NCBI GenBank assembly: GCA_028292565.1
Contig: JAQGMD010000215.1
Coordinates: 1-19,298, forward strand
Reading direction: 5' to 3'
Length of the DNA: 19,298 bases
Source of the DNA: Burkholderia sp.
GTDB taxonomy: Bacteria > Pseudomonadota > Gammaproteobacteria > Burkholderiales > Burkholderiaceae
Below, in pieces: positions 1 to 6,247 of the stretch (position 1 is the first letter of the stretch; each line of letters opens with the position of its first letter). The notes beneath the pieces were generated by a model. It had not been told where the DNA came from, searched no databases, and worked only from the letters and a program-made list of their open reading frames with translations. The position numbers were made by a program, and so were the translations under genes.

Positions 1-1410
1 CGCGTCCGACAACTCCCGTACCTGAACCTGCCCACCTGTCAAAGCCCGCAGCAAAATCTTATAAGTATCAAGATCGAAAGCAGGCCGCGTCGGTGCCTGA
101 TCGAGCATTCGCCTGACTTCGTCCTCCGAACGCGCGGTGCCAAGGCAGCACCAGTTATTCACCACGTGCACATCCTGCCGCCCATCCGCGCCGGTCTCGA
201 CCAGTCCAACCGCGCCCGCATAGCGCCAGGTTTGTACCTTGAGCGAGGCGAGTGCGTTCTCGAGCCGCTCCTGATGCAGCGCGACCGGTTCCTTGTCAAC
301 GCAGGCGCCATGGCATCGCCGTAGTTGGTGCGCGAAGCAGGGCTTGCCAGATTGTGCGCGGGTCTCCAGGCCGAGCATCACCAGGCACAGTTCATGGCTT
401 TCTGCCAGAGCGAGGAGAGCGGCTTCGGCTTTGCGTTTCGAACGGAACAAGCCGTACAGACCGTCGGCTCTGCCGAAATCCTGTTCGCTTGCATACGTCA
501 ACACCGGCTGCAGGTAGCCTTCGGCGGATGGACGCAACTGCCACGCACACAGTTCGCGCTCCCGGCGCAACTTCCGGTTGTGGATCGGCTGCATGTCCTT
601 CACCAATTGCGCTTCCAGCAATAACGCACCCACTTCGCCGGCAGTCTCGCGCCACTCGACCCGTTGGAGCTCGCGTGACAGCCGCATTTCCTTGAATGAC
701 GAGTGATCGGAGCTGAAATGCGACATCACCCGTTGCCGCAAATGGATGCTTTTGCCGACGTAAAGAGGCACGTCGTTTTCGGCATAAAAGAGATAGACAC
801 CGGGCGTATCTGGAATGTCGTCCAGCAGTTCCTGCGGCACATGCGAGGGCAGGCTCGGACGTTGGAGCAACTGCTGCACCGAACTCAGCAAGGTGTCAGC
901 GGGAACCTCTGCTTCCAGCTTGCGCCAGAACTGCCAGAGAATGTTGGCATCGGCGAGTGCGCGGTGACGTGTCTCAGCCGCCAGGCCATGGCGCACCACC
1001 AGTGCATCAAGGCCGTGCTTCAGTTCTTCCGGAAACAGCTTGCGGGAAAGCTTCACCGTGCACAGCACTTCACAGCGCAACGGATGGTCAAGCCGCTTGT
1101 ATGCATTGCGCAGGAAACCGTAGTCGAAGCGCGCATTGTGCGCAATGAACAAGCCGCTCCCGAGACGCTCCAGCAGTTGCGCCGCGATCATGGGAAATGT
1201 CGGCGCGTCCTGCACCATGGCATCGCTGATGCCGGTCAGGTGTTGAATGAATGGGGGAATCGGCGTTTCCGGATTGACCAGTGTCGTCCAGCTGGTGACG
1301 CCGGTTGCGCTTACTTCAACGATGCCGATTTCGGTGATGAGGTCGGAGACAGGGTTCGGCCCGGTGGTTTCCAGGTCGATGAAAATCAATTTGCCGTAGT
1401 GGTGGATCAT
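1..1410 (-). CDS. DEDDh 3'-5' exonuclease fused to GIY-YIG (UvrC-like) nuclease domain, partial
   Basis: The frame is open from ATG 1410 to the left edge (470 codons, no stop), so the C-terminus is missing. Residues 8-160 form a DnaQ/PolC-type exonuclease: ILE-type motif D12-x-E14, D96 in HNARFD, and H149/D154 near RHRALAD complete the DEDDh set. Residues about 200-280 form a GIY-YIG domain with GVY at 204-206, YVG at 217-219, and R225/R227 nearby. Further on, a Cys-containing segment (CFAHQLRRCHGAC) resembles the region after the UvrC nuclease domain. This matches the bacterial family annotated as 'exonuclease domain-containing protein / DNA polymerase III epsilon-like with GIY-YIG', thought to act in DNA repair (Cho/UvrC-like incision). 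An in-frame TAA lies just four codons before ATG 1410, which fixes the start. No strong ribosome binding site is visible. Confidence 0.9.
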   Translation of the reverse strand, partial: MIHHYGKLIFIDLETTGPNPVSDLITEIGIVEVSATGVTSWTTLVNPETPIPPFIQHLTGISDAMVQDAPTFPMIAAQLLERLGSGLFIAHNARFDYGFLRNAYKRLDHPLRCEVLCTVKLSRKLFPEELKHGLDALVVRHGLAAETRHRALADANILWQFWRKLEAEVPADTLLSSVQQLLQRPSLPSHVPQELLDDIPDTPGVYLFYAENDVPLYVGKSIHLRQRVMSHFSSDHSSFKEMRLSRELQRVEWRETAGEVGALLLEAQLVKDMQPIHNRKLRRERELCAWQLRPSAEGYLQPVLTYASEQDFGRADGLYGLFRSKRKAEAALLALAESHELCLVMLGLETRAQSGKPCFAHQLRRCHGACVDKEPVALHQERLENALASLKVQTWRYAGAVGLVETGADGRQDVHVVNNWCCLGTARSEDEVRRMLDQAPTRPAFDLDTYKILLRALTGGQVQVRELSDA

Positions 1411-1474
1411 TTCAGCGTGGTCTTACTACAGTCAGGCACAGCGCTGAATGCAGATTAAACAAAAGAGTATAGCA

Positions 1475-1716
1475 AGGCGCTTGGTCATACTGATGAAGCG
1501 CAACCTGCATTGACCGTTCAAGACGGAAGAGGTTCGCGAGATATGCGGGTTGACGGCGCACATGCCTGTTTGACTCCGCACAAACGCACCGTCCGCGCAC
1601 CGAAACTTTGTATCCCTTTCCACCTCTTGACCTACATGCGCTGTCCGCTTTTGTACAGACGGTGGACAGAATGGCATTGCATTTTCTCCGGCCGAAAGTT
1701 GCCGGCCTTTTCTGTT
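1475..1716 (+). ncRNA. Candidate structured small RNA or leader (speculative)
   Basis: Nested pairing is possible over about 100 bases: AAGAGGT 1527-1533 with ACCTCTT 1622-1628; GATAT 1540-1544 with GTATC 1610-1614 (one G-U); GACGGCGC 1552-1559 with GCACCGTC 1586-1593 (one mismatch); GTTTG 1568-1572 with CAAAC 1581-1585. A second hairpin is CTGTCC 1641-1646 with GGACAG 1664-1669. The stretch ends at a GC stem followed by TTTT. A possible -10 (TATAGC 1468-1473) would start an RNA near 1480. I do not recognise a known family; a 6S-like long hairpin was considered but no conserved motif was found. Boundaries are guesses. Confidence 0.25.
1690..1716 (+). terminator. Terminator-like hairpin upstream of the MscS-like gene
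   Basis: GGCCG (1690-1694) and CGGCC (1703-1707) can pair around an 8-base loop and are followed directly by TTTTCTGTT. An alternative register pairs CCGGC 1688-1692 with GCCGG 1701-1705. The stem is short but all GC. It lies 33 bases before the MscS-like start codon, so it could end an upstream small RNA or act as an attenuator. Confidence 0.4.
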
Positions 1717-1748
1717 ACCCCGTTCCTCTATTTGAAAGGGAGGATGCC

Positions 1749-2525
1749 ATGCAATCCCAATTCACCGACTGGAGTTACCCGTTTATGTCCTCGATGACGG
1801 GCGCGCTTGCGTTGCTCTTCAGCGCGATACCGAAGGTGCTTGGTTTTGCGGTGATCCTCATCGCCGGCTGGCTGATCGCGTCGCTGATCGAAAGAGCAAT
1901 GGTCACGCTGTTGCGCGCGGCGAATTTCAACGGACTGGCCGATCGCTCCGGCTTTGCCGAATTCGTGCGCAAGACCGGCGGCAATACCGATGCGGCGCGC
2001 CTGATTGCGACTGTCGCGAAATGGTTTGTGCGGCTGATCGCGACGCTGGTTGCGTTCGATGCGCTGGGCCTGCCGGCGGTGTCGGAAGTGCTGCGGCAAT
2101 TGTTGCTGTGGCTGCCGAATGTGATCGTCGCGCTGGTGGTCGTGGTCCTCGGCGGCATCGCCGCAGGTGCGCTGGCGCGGTTGGTGCGCCGGGCAGGGTA
2201 TGAAAGCGGGCTGACCAATCCTGACTTGCTGGGCAAGGTGGCCAGCATCGCCGTCTGGGCACTCACCCTCGTGGTTGCGGTGAACCAGATCGGCATTGCC
2301 ACCACGCTGGTCAATGCCTTGTTCATGGGGACGGTCGGCGCCCTGGCCCTGGCGGTCGGGCTGGCATTCGGCCTCGGCGCGCGCGAGATCGCCGGCGAAA
2401 TCGTGCGTGACTGGTATCGCCGCGGCAAGCAGGGTGGGTCGGCGCAGATCGAGTCGTCCACCGATATCGCGATCGACATGACCAAGGCTGCGGGTGAGCC
2501 GCACGCGAGGGCTAGGGCGAAGTAG
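1749..2525 (+). CDS. MscS-like / TM-helix-repeat membrane protein without the cytoplasmic beta domain
   Basis: A 258-aa integral membrane protein. Hydrophobic segments lie near residues 16-47, 85-106, 117-141, 165-188 and 192-212. The last one, rich in Gly and Ala and followed by GLGAREIAGEIVRDWY, resembles the pore-lining TM3 of small-conductance mechanosensitive channels. Only about 45 residues follow it, so the beta and alpha/beta cytoplasmic domains of true MscS are missing; this fits the 'conserved TM helix' family often annotated as mechanosensitive channel-like. Function as an osmotic release valve is inferred from family only. ATG 1749 is chosen because GGGAGG lies 7 bases upstream; the longer frame from 1608 has no such site. 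The 3' end overlaps the convergent esterase gene by 14 bases. Confidence 0.8.
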   Translation: MQSQFTDWSYPFMSSMTGALALLFSAIPKVLGFAVILIAGWLIASLIERAMVTLLRAANFNGLADRSGFAEFVRKTGGNTDAARLIATVAKWFVRLIATLVAFDALGLPAVSEVLRQLLLWLPNVIVALVVVVLGGIAAGALARLVRRAGYESGLTNPDLLGKVASIAVWALTLVVAVNQIGIATTLVNALFMGTVGALALAVGLAFGLGAREIAGEIVRDWYRRGKQGGSAQIESSTDIAIDMTKAAGEPHARARAK

Positions 2526-3240
2526 AGGGCGATGGGCGGCTCTGCGGGCGCGGCGGATGTAATCCGCCTGCGGTCCCGATGAACCAGTCGATCGACGCCT
2601 GCTCAACGGCCGGCGGAATCTCGTGTCCGCCATCGAACTCGACGTATCCGACTTCGTAACCTGCATACTTCAACTGCGCCACGATGCGCCGGCTGCAGGA
2701 ATCGACCGGCAGGATCGGGTCATGCGTTCCGTGCGAAATGAAAACCAGCGGTTTGCCGCGCTGGACGGCCGGCGCGATGAACCCGGGCGAATAGGCGATC
2801 ATGTGCGTGAAAATGTCGCCATTGGCAACGCCGAGCGAGAGCCCATAGGACGCGCCGTCCGAAAAACCGCCGATGGCAACATGGGCGGGATCGACCGCAT
2901 AGTGGTCGCACGCATAGGCCAGGCATTGGTCCACCAGCTCCACATCCGGCCCGTATGACTGGTCTATGATGATGTCCCAGGTATGGCCGTTGGATGCGGG
3001 TGCGACCAGGATCAGCCCGACGTCATCCGCGAGGTGTAGCAGCAAATCAAGACCCTGATGCGCATGTCCGCCCGAACCATGGAGCATGAGCGCGAGCGGC
3101 ATCGGACGCCGCGGGTCGTAGTGGGGAGGCACATAGAGATAGCTGTCGCGCCGGGCACCCCATCTCAACGGCTGCAATCCGGTGGGCGCGGCTACCGTAA
3201 CTTCGGTGGGGCGCGCGTGCAGGCGGGCTTCGTACAGCAT
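2512..3240 (-). CDS. Alpha/beta hydrolase, phospholipase/carboxylesterase or PHB-depolymerase-like esterase
   Basis: A 242-aa predicted serine esterase. The nucleophile elbow GFSDG is at residues 125-129 (S127), the acid is probably D174 in HGTHDPILPVD, and the catalytic His is H206 in GGHEIP. LHGSGG at 53-58 supplies the oxyanion hole. No signal peptide is visible, so it is probably cytoplasmic. The family (YpfH/PHB depolymerase-like) hydrolyses carboxylic esters; the natural substrate cannot be read from sequence. The C-terminal 15 residues are Pro/Ser-rich and are encoded in the region overlapping the convergent MscS-like gene, which suggests a late extension of the reading frame. ATG 3240 follows an AAGGAGCCC ribosome binding site. 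Confidence 0.88.
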   Translation of the reverse strand: MLYEARLHARPTEVTVAAPTGLQPLRWGARRDSYLYVPPHYDPRRPMPLALMLHGSGGHAHQGLDLLLHLADDVGLILVAPASNGHTWDIIIDQSYGPDVELVDQCLAYACDHYAVDPAHVAIGGFSDGASYGLSLGVANGDIFTHMIAYSPGFIAPAVQRGKPLVFISHGTHDPILPVDSCSRRIVAQLKYAGYEVGYVEFDGGHEIPPAVEQASIDWFIGTAGGLHPPRPQSRPSPSTSP

Positions 3241-3301
3241 GATGGGCTCCTTATTACAGCTTATGTGGAGTCCCGGCCGGCGGAATCAAGCCGAATGTTG
3301 A

Positions 3302-3514
3302 TCAGCTCACGCGTATGCGCACGTCGCCGAGCGTGACCTCTTGCCCTGCGCGAATCTTGGCCGTCTTGCGCAATTCCACCTTGCCGTCGACCGACACTTC
3401 GCCGCTGGCAACGATCGCCTTGCCGGCGCCGCCGCTGTCGCAGATGCCGACCAGCTTGAGCAACTGGTTGAGTTCGACGTACTCGCCGTCGAGGTTGAAT
3501 GTAAGTTGTTGCAT
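3302..3514 (-). CDS. S4-domain RNA-binding protein, YbcJ family
   Basis: A 70-aa protein made almost entirely of an S4 fold: VELNQLLKLVGICDSGGAGKAIVASGEVSVDG followed by RKTAKIRAGQEV is typical of YbcJ/RNA-binding S4 small proteins. Such proteins bind structured RNA, often linked to ribosomes. Two starts compete. ATG 3514 has AAGGA 8 bases upstream and gives the family-typical N-terminus (MQQLTFNLDGEYVELN). ATG 3523 would overlap the upstream stop as ATGA but has no room for a ribosome binding site. I prefer 3514. It is cotranscribed with the 93-aa gene upstream, with a 5-base gap. Confidence 0.88.
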   Translation of the reverse strand: MQQLTFNLDGEYVELNQLLKLVGICDSGGAGKAIVASGEVSVDGKVELRKTAKIRAGQEVTLGDVRIRVS

Positions 3515-3519
3515 GCCGA

Positions 3520-3801
3520 TCATCCTTGCTTTGCGATGGTTTGTCCCGCCTTCTCCAACCACACCTCGAGGTTGGCCTGCAGGTCTTCCTGGCTGAACGA
3601 GCAGCTTTCTTCGGTGAACAGGCTGCCGGCCTCCATGCGTCCGAGCAGGTCTTCCATCACCTGGCCATAGCGCGGCGGCAAGGCGGCCAACAATGCGGAT
3701 TGCGTGCGGCAGGTCTGGCAAAACGCGGCGATGCTGATGCGGTTCTGACGCACATCGTCGAGAGCGGCGCCCAGCGTTTGAAGTGTATGTTGGTGTGACA
3801 T
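3520..3801 (-). CDS. Conserved-looking hypothetical protein, 93 aa
   Basis: I do not recognise a named family. The protein is soluble and predicted mostly helical, with a CQTC pair at 28-31, a third Cys at 67 and an acidic C-terminal half (FSQEDLQANLEVWLEKAGQTI). ATG 3801 has no Shine-Dalgarno; instead a strong hairpin (3808-3830) ends 6 bases before it. The stop codon overlaps an ATG of the next gene (ATGA at 3520-3523), so translation of the S4 protein is probably coupled to it. The conserved-type N-terminus and the tight spacing argue that it is real. The pairing hints at an RNA- or ribosome-related role, which is only inference. Confidence 0.65.
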   Translation of the reverse strand: MSHQHTLQTLGAALDDVRQNRISIAAFCQTCRTQSALLAALPPRYGQVMEDLLGRMEAGSLFTEESCSFSQEDLQANLEVWLEKAGQTIAKQG

Positions 3802-3834
3802 GAGAAAGCGGGGTGTTTGGGAACCCCCGCATTT
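3802..3834 (-). terminator. Terminator-like hairpin after the metallopeptidase gene
   Basis: On the minus strand GCGGGG (3830-3825) pairs with CCCCGC (3813-3808) around an 11-base loop, followed by TTTCTC. It sits between the metallopeptidase stop (3843) and the ATG of the 93-aa gene (3801), so it may terminate the former or attenuate the latter. Confidence 0.5.
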
Positions 3835-3842
3835 TATGCCGA

Positions 3843-4721
3843 CTATAGCTGCTTCGCCTGAAACGTGTTGCATTCGGTGGTCTTGCCGCTTTCTATGCCG
3901 CGCTTGAACCAGCGCACGCGTTGCGCCGAAGTGCCATGGGTGAAGGAGTCGGGCACGACATGACCCTGCGACTGGCGTTGCAACGCATCGTCGCCGATCG
4001 CCGATGCGGCGCCCAGCGCGGACTCGATATCTCCCGATTCCAGGATGCTGCGGGCCCGGTTGGCATGGTGCGCCCACACGCCGGCAAAGCAGTCCGCCTG
4101 CAACTCAAGTCGTACCGACATAGCGTTGGCCTGCGCTTCCGACCCGCGCTTGCGCGCCTGGTCCACCTTGTCCGAGATGCCTGTGAGATGCTGCACATGA
4201 TGTCCGACCTCGTGCGCAATCACATAGGCTTGCGCAAACTCGCCTGACACCTTGAAGCGCTGCTGCATCAGCCGGTAAAAATCCAGGTCGATATAAATCT
4301 TCTGGTCGCCGGGACAATAGAACGGCCCGGAGGCGGAGACGCCGGTGCCGCATGCGGTCCCGGTCCGCCCCGAAAACAGCACCAGCTTCGGACTCACATA
4401 GTTGCCGCCCTGGCTGCGAAACAGTTCGGTCCAGGTATCTTCGGTGTCTGCCAACACCGTCGACACGAACTTTGCCATCTGGTCATCTGCGGGTGGCCGG
4501 TGCGCCGGCGCCTGCTGGGAAGACGCGACTTCCCCGGACCCGCCGGTAAGCAGGTTGAGTACCGTAAGCGGGTTAAGCCCGAAAAACCAGGATGCAACCA
4601 CCGCTACGACGACGGTGCCTATCCCAATCGAGCCGCCGCCGATTCCGAACCCGCCGCCACCTCCACCGCCGCCCCGGCGGTCCTCTACATTGTCGCTTTC
4701 GCGATTACCTTCCCATTTCAT
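3843..4721 (-). CDS. ypfJ: Neutral zinc metallopeptidase, YpfJ family
   Basis: A 292-aa membrane-anchored peptidase. A charged N-terminus leads into a glycine run (residues 17-24 and on to 36), then one membrane segment (about 36-52), a Pro/Ser linker, and the catalytic domain from about residue 80. Zinc site: HEVGHH at 170-175 (H170, E171, H174) and the downstream ELQADCFAGVW (E206) expected to give the third ligand. The motifs CPGDQKIYIDLDFY and FTHGTSAQRVRWF are family hallmarks. Substrate is unknown for the family. ATG 4721 follows GGAGGAAGCC, an excellent ribosome binding site; the longer frame to 4889 lacks one. It is a single-gene unit probably ended by the hairpin at 3808-3830. The symbol follows the E. 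coli homologue name. Confidence 0.92.
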   Translation of the reverse strand: MKWEGNRESDNVEDRRGGGGGGGGFGIGGGSIGIGTVVVAVVASWFFGLNPLTVLNLLTGGSGEVASSQQAPAHRPPADDQMAKFVSTVLADTEDTWTELFRSQGGNYVSPKLVLFSGRTGTACGTGVSASGPFYCPGDQKIYIDLDFYRLMQQRFKVSGEFAQAYVIAHEVGHHVQHLTGISDKVDQARKRGSEAQANAMSVRLELQADCFAGVWAHHANRARSILESGDIESALGAASAIGDDALQRQSQGHVVPDSFTHGTSAQRVRWFKRGIESGKTTECNTFQAKQL

Positions 4722-4950
4722 GGCTTCCTCCGCTGATGGTGTCGAATTGCATGTATGACCGCGCGATGACCGATTGGGTCCGGGAATGTTGCGCGGGCGC
4801 TTGATCCCGGTGGACAGATGTTGTATTTGAAGCGTCTTAGCAACATCGCCGTAGGGGAATAGTGAAAAACCACGCCGGAAGGTGAGCAAAAGGCGCTCCC
4901 TTTTTGTAACCGATATTCACAATACGCATATATGGTATTTGCATTCGCAA

Positions 4951-5003
4951 TTGGCTTTATAACTGCGTGCTCCCTACACTGGTTTCGTGATACTTAACGA
5001 CCA
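4951..5003 (+). promoter_or_regulatory. Putative sigma-70 promoter and ribosome binding site for the 91-aa gene
   Basis: TTGGCT (4951-4956), 18 bases, then TACACT (4975-4980) matches the sigma-70 consensus at 4 of 6 positions in each box and predicts a start near 4987. A second AT-rich -10-like box, TATAAC, is at 4958-4963 without a clear -35. AGGAG at 5003-5007 is placed well for ATG 5014. The rest of 4722-5013 shows no gene. Confidence 0.35.
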
Positions 5004-5013
5004 GGAGTAGCAA

Positions 5014-5289
5014 ATGTTGACCTCTACCATAGGTGTTTCATCGCCATCCATTTCCGTACACGCCTACGCAAAAAACGTTGGCGTCGCTGCCCGTGGTTTG
5101 ATCGCGGCTGTGCTCGCCATCAAACCGATAGACGAGGACAGCGTACCCGCACACGGTGAGTGCAAGCCGCCTGCCAGCGATGAACTGTCGCTGTTCCGCC
5201 TGTATTGCCTGGCCAGCCGCGACAGCTCGTATGATTCGGTGTCGCCGGAACTTGCCAATGAATTGCGTCTGATCGCTGCACGCGGTTAA
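5014..5289 (+). CDS. Hypothetical protein, 91 aa
   Basis: No family recognised. The start is supported by CAGGAG 7 bases before ATG 5014 and a plausible promoter upstream. The first 35 residues are Ser/Val/Ala-rich and could form an amphipathic helix (YAKNVGVAARGLIAAVLAI), but this is not a clean signal peptide. The C-terminal half (SDELSLFRLYCLASRDSSYDSVSPELANELRLIAARG) looks like a compact helical unit with one Cys. It is convergent with alkB and 19 bases from it, and stands alone as a transcription unit. Its codon use does not differ obviously from the neighbours. Likely a small cytoplasmic, possibly lineage-specific protein. Confidence 0.6.
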   Translation: MLTSTIGVSSPSISVHAYAKNVGVAARGLIAAVLAIKPIDEDSVPAHGECKPPASDELSLFRLYCLASRDSSYDSVSPELANELRLIAARG

Positions 5290-5308
5290 ATGCGGCTCAG
5301 CGGCTCAG

Positions 5309-5932
5309 TTATTGCGCGGACAGGACATTCCTGAACGTCAGGTTGATGCGTTGTCCCTTCGTTTCGCGCTCCTTGTCGATTGCATGACGCCAGTATCTTT
5401 GCGTCGCACCCGACATCAGCAGCAGGCTGCCGTCGGCGAGCGCCAGGGACAGCGGCTTCAGGTCTTTCCTCGATTTGTGTTTGAACCTGAAGTTGCGCGT
5501 TTCTCCGAGACTGAGTGAGGCGATCACCGGCGCGCTGCCGAGTTCGCGTTCATTGTCGCTGTGCCAGCCCACGCTGTCGCGTTCGTCCCGGTAGAGATTC
5601 ACCAGCACACTATTGAAACGATGGCCGGTCGCCGTTTCGATGTCTTCTTTAATGCGCAGCAGGGCAGGGCTCCATGGATGCGGGTCCAGTGTAATGCCCG
5701 AATAGGTATAGGCTTTGCCCTGGTCGCCGTACCATGCCGAGAGTCGCGGCTGCAAACGCTCTGCGCCGCCGATGTAAATTTTTTCCTGGGTCCAGACTAC
5801 CTCTTCCAGCAGCGCGTTCCTGAGCTGCTCCGACAAGGGTGGACGATAAAACCCTTGCATGAGCTTCAGCTCCGCATCGATCAGCGGGATCGACCCGAAC
5901 GTCGCTGCATCTTCGAACAGGTTCAGGTTCAT
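5309..5932 (-). CDS. alkB: Alpha-ketoglutarate-dependent dioxygenase AlkB family
   Basis: A 207-aa Fe(II)/2-oxoglutarate dioxygenase of the AlkB type, which removes methyl groups such as 1-methyladenine and 3-methylcytosine from nucleic acids by oxidative demethylation. Visible hallmarks: NLYRDERDSVGWHSDNE with iron ligands H124 and D126, the third ligand H183 in RYWRHAIDK, and the 2-oxoglutarate-binding arginines R195 and R201 in QRINLTFRN. The 'PRLSAWYGD' segment (62-70) is the substrate lid region. Length matches the short AlkB (ALKBH2/3-like) class. ATG 5932 overlaps the stop of the upstream DUF1653 gene (ATGA 5929-5932) and has no Shine-Dalgarno of its own, so translation is probably coupled. 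No Ada-type regulator is in the window. Confidence 0.93.
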   Translation of the reverse strand: MNLNLFEDAATFGSIPLIDAELKLMQGFYRPPLSEQLRNALLEEVVWTQEKIYIGGAERLQPRLSAWYGDQGKAYTYSGITLDPHPWSPALLRIKEDIETATGHRFNSVLVNLYRDERDSVGWHSDNERELGSAPVIASLSLGETRNFRFKHKSRKDLKPLSLALADGSLLLMSGATQRYWRHAIDKERETKGQRINLTFRNVLSAQ

Positions 5933-6153
5933 GCAATCAGTCGGAAGCGCGGCACCACGGTACCGTCCACAGCCACATGTTCGAAAAACATCGCTGCATT
6001 GCGATGGACCAGTTGCGGCCAATCGGTTTCATACAGAGGTCGATAGACGACGCAAACCTCGTTGGACTCCGTGTTTCGGGAGAGTCCCAGGACAAAGTAT
6101 TTCTTGCCCTTGTAATGTTCATAAACACCCGGTGTGATAGTCGTGTTGGTCAT
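5929..6153 (-). CDS. DUF1653 domain protein
   Basis: A 74-aa protein spanning one DUF1653 domain: PGVYEHYKGKKYFVLGLSRNTESNEVCVVYRPLYE is characteristic, with conserved GxYxHYKGxxYxVLG and VVYRxLY motifs. Family function is unknown; the fold is a small beta-rich one. ATG 6153 gives the usual family length; a longer frame to 6219 adds residues without family look. Only a weak GA-rich stretch precedes the start. The gene is the first of a two-gene unit with alkB (4-base overlap), which suggests a shared role in nucleic acid damage or methylation, but this is inference. A CATAAT box on the minus strand near 6177-6182 is a possible -10. Confidence 0.88.
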   Translation of the reverse strand: MTNTTITPGVYEHYKGKKYFVLGLSRNTESNEVCVVYRPLYETDWPQLVHRNAAMFFEHVAVDGTVVPRFRLIA

Positions 6154-6247
6154 TTTTTCGCGATAAAGGTTGCCGCCATTATGGCTCAACATGGAACTCG
6201 CTTCGAATCGATGGTTCAAACGGGTTGGAAAATTGACAAGGCTTAAG

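Larger units (their letters stand above)
1411..1748. other. 338-base intergenic gap, divergent promoter region
   Basis: This gap separates the divergent exonuclease and MscS-like genes. No convincing ORF fills it; an in-frame extension of the downstream gene to 1608 has no ribosome binding site and lacks the look of a real N-terminus. The gap holds several complementary segments and ends with a terminator-like hairpin at 1690-1716 (see separate entries). A possible but weak promoter on the + strand is the TATAGC hexamer at 1468-1473. Confidence 0.6.

Noticed and set aside
703..1458. 251-aa open frame on the + strand
   Set aside because: It mirrors the exonuclease gene, whose catalytic motifs are intact on the other strand; no family look and no ribosome binding site.
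1475..1716. 6S RNA identity for the structured gap
   Set aside because: A long hairpin is possible, but no conserved 6S bubble sequence was recognised and the gene order does not resemble the usual 6S context known to me.
1728..2666. 312-aa open frame on the - strand
   Set aside because: Antisense to the MscS-like gene; Arg/Gln/His-rich with no recognisable domain.
4620..4680. CCGCC-rich repeat
   Set aside because: It encodes the glycine run near the N-terminus of the metallopeptidase.
6233..6238. Perfect TTGACA before the hydrolase gene
   Set aside because: A -10 box 17 bases later would fall inside the coding sequence (TTTCAC) and is a poor match; the transcript would start after ATG 6248.
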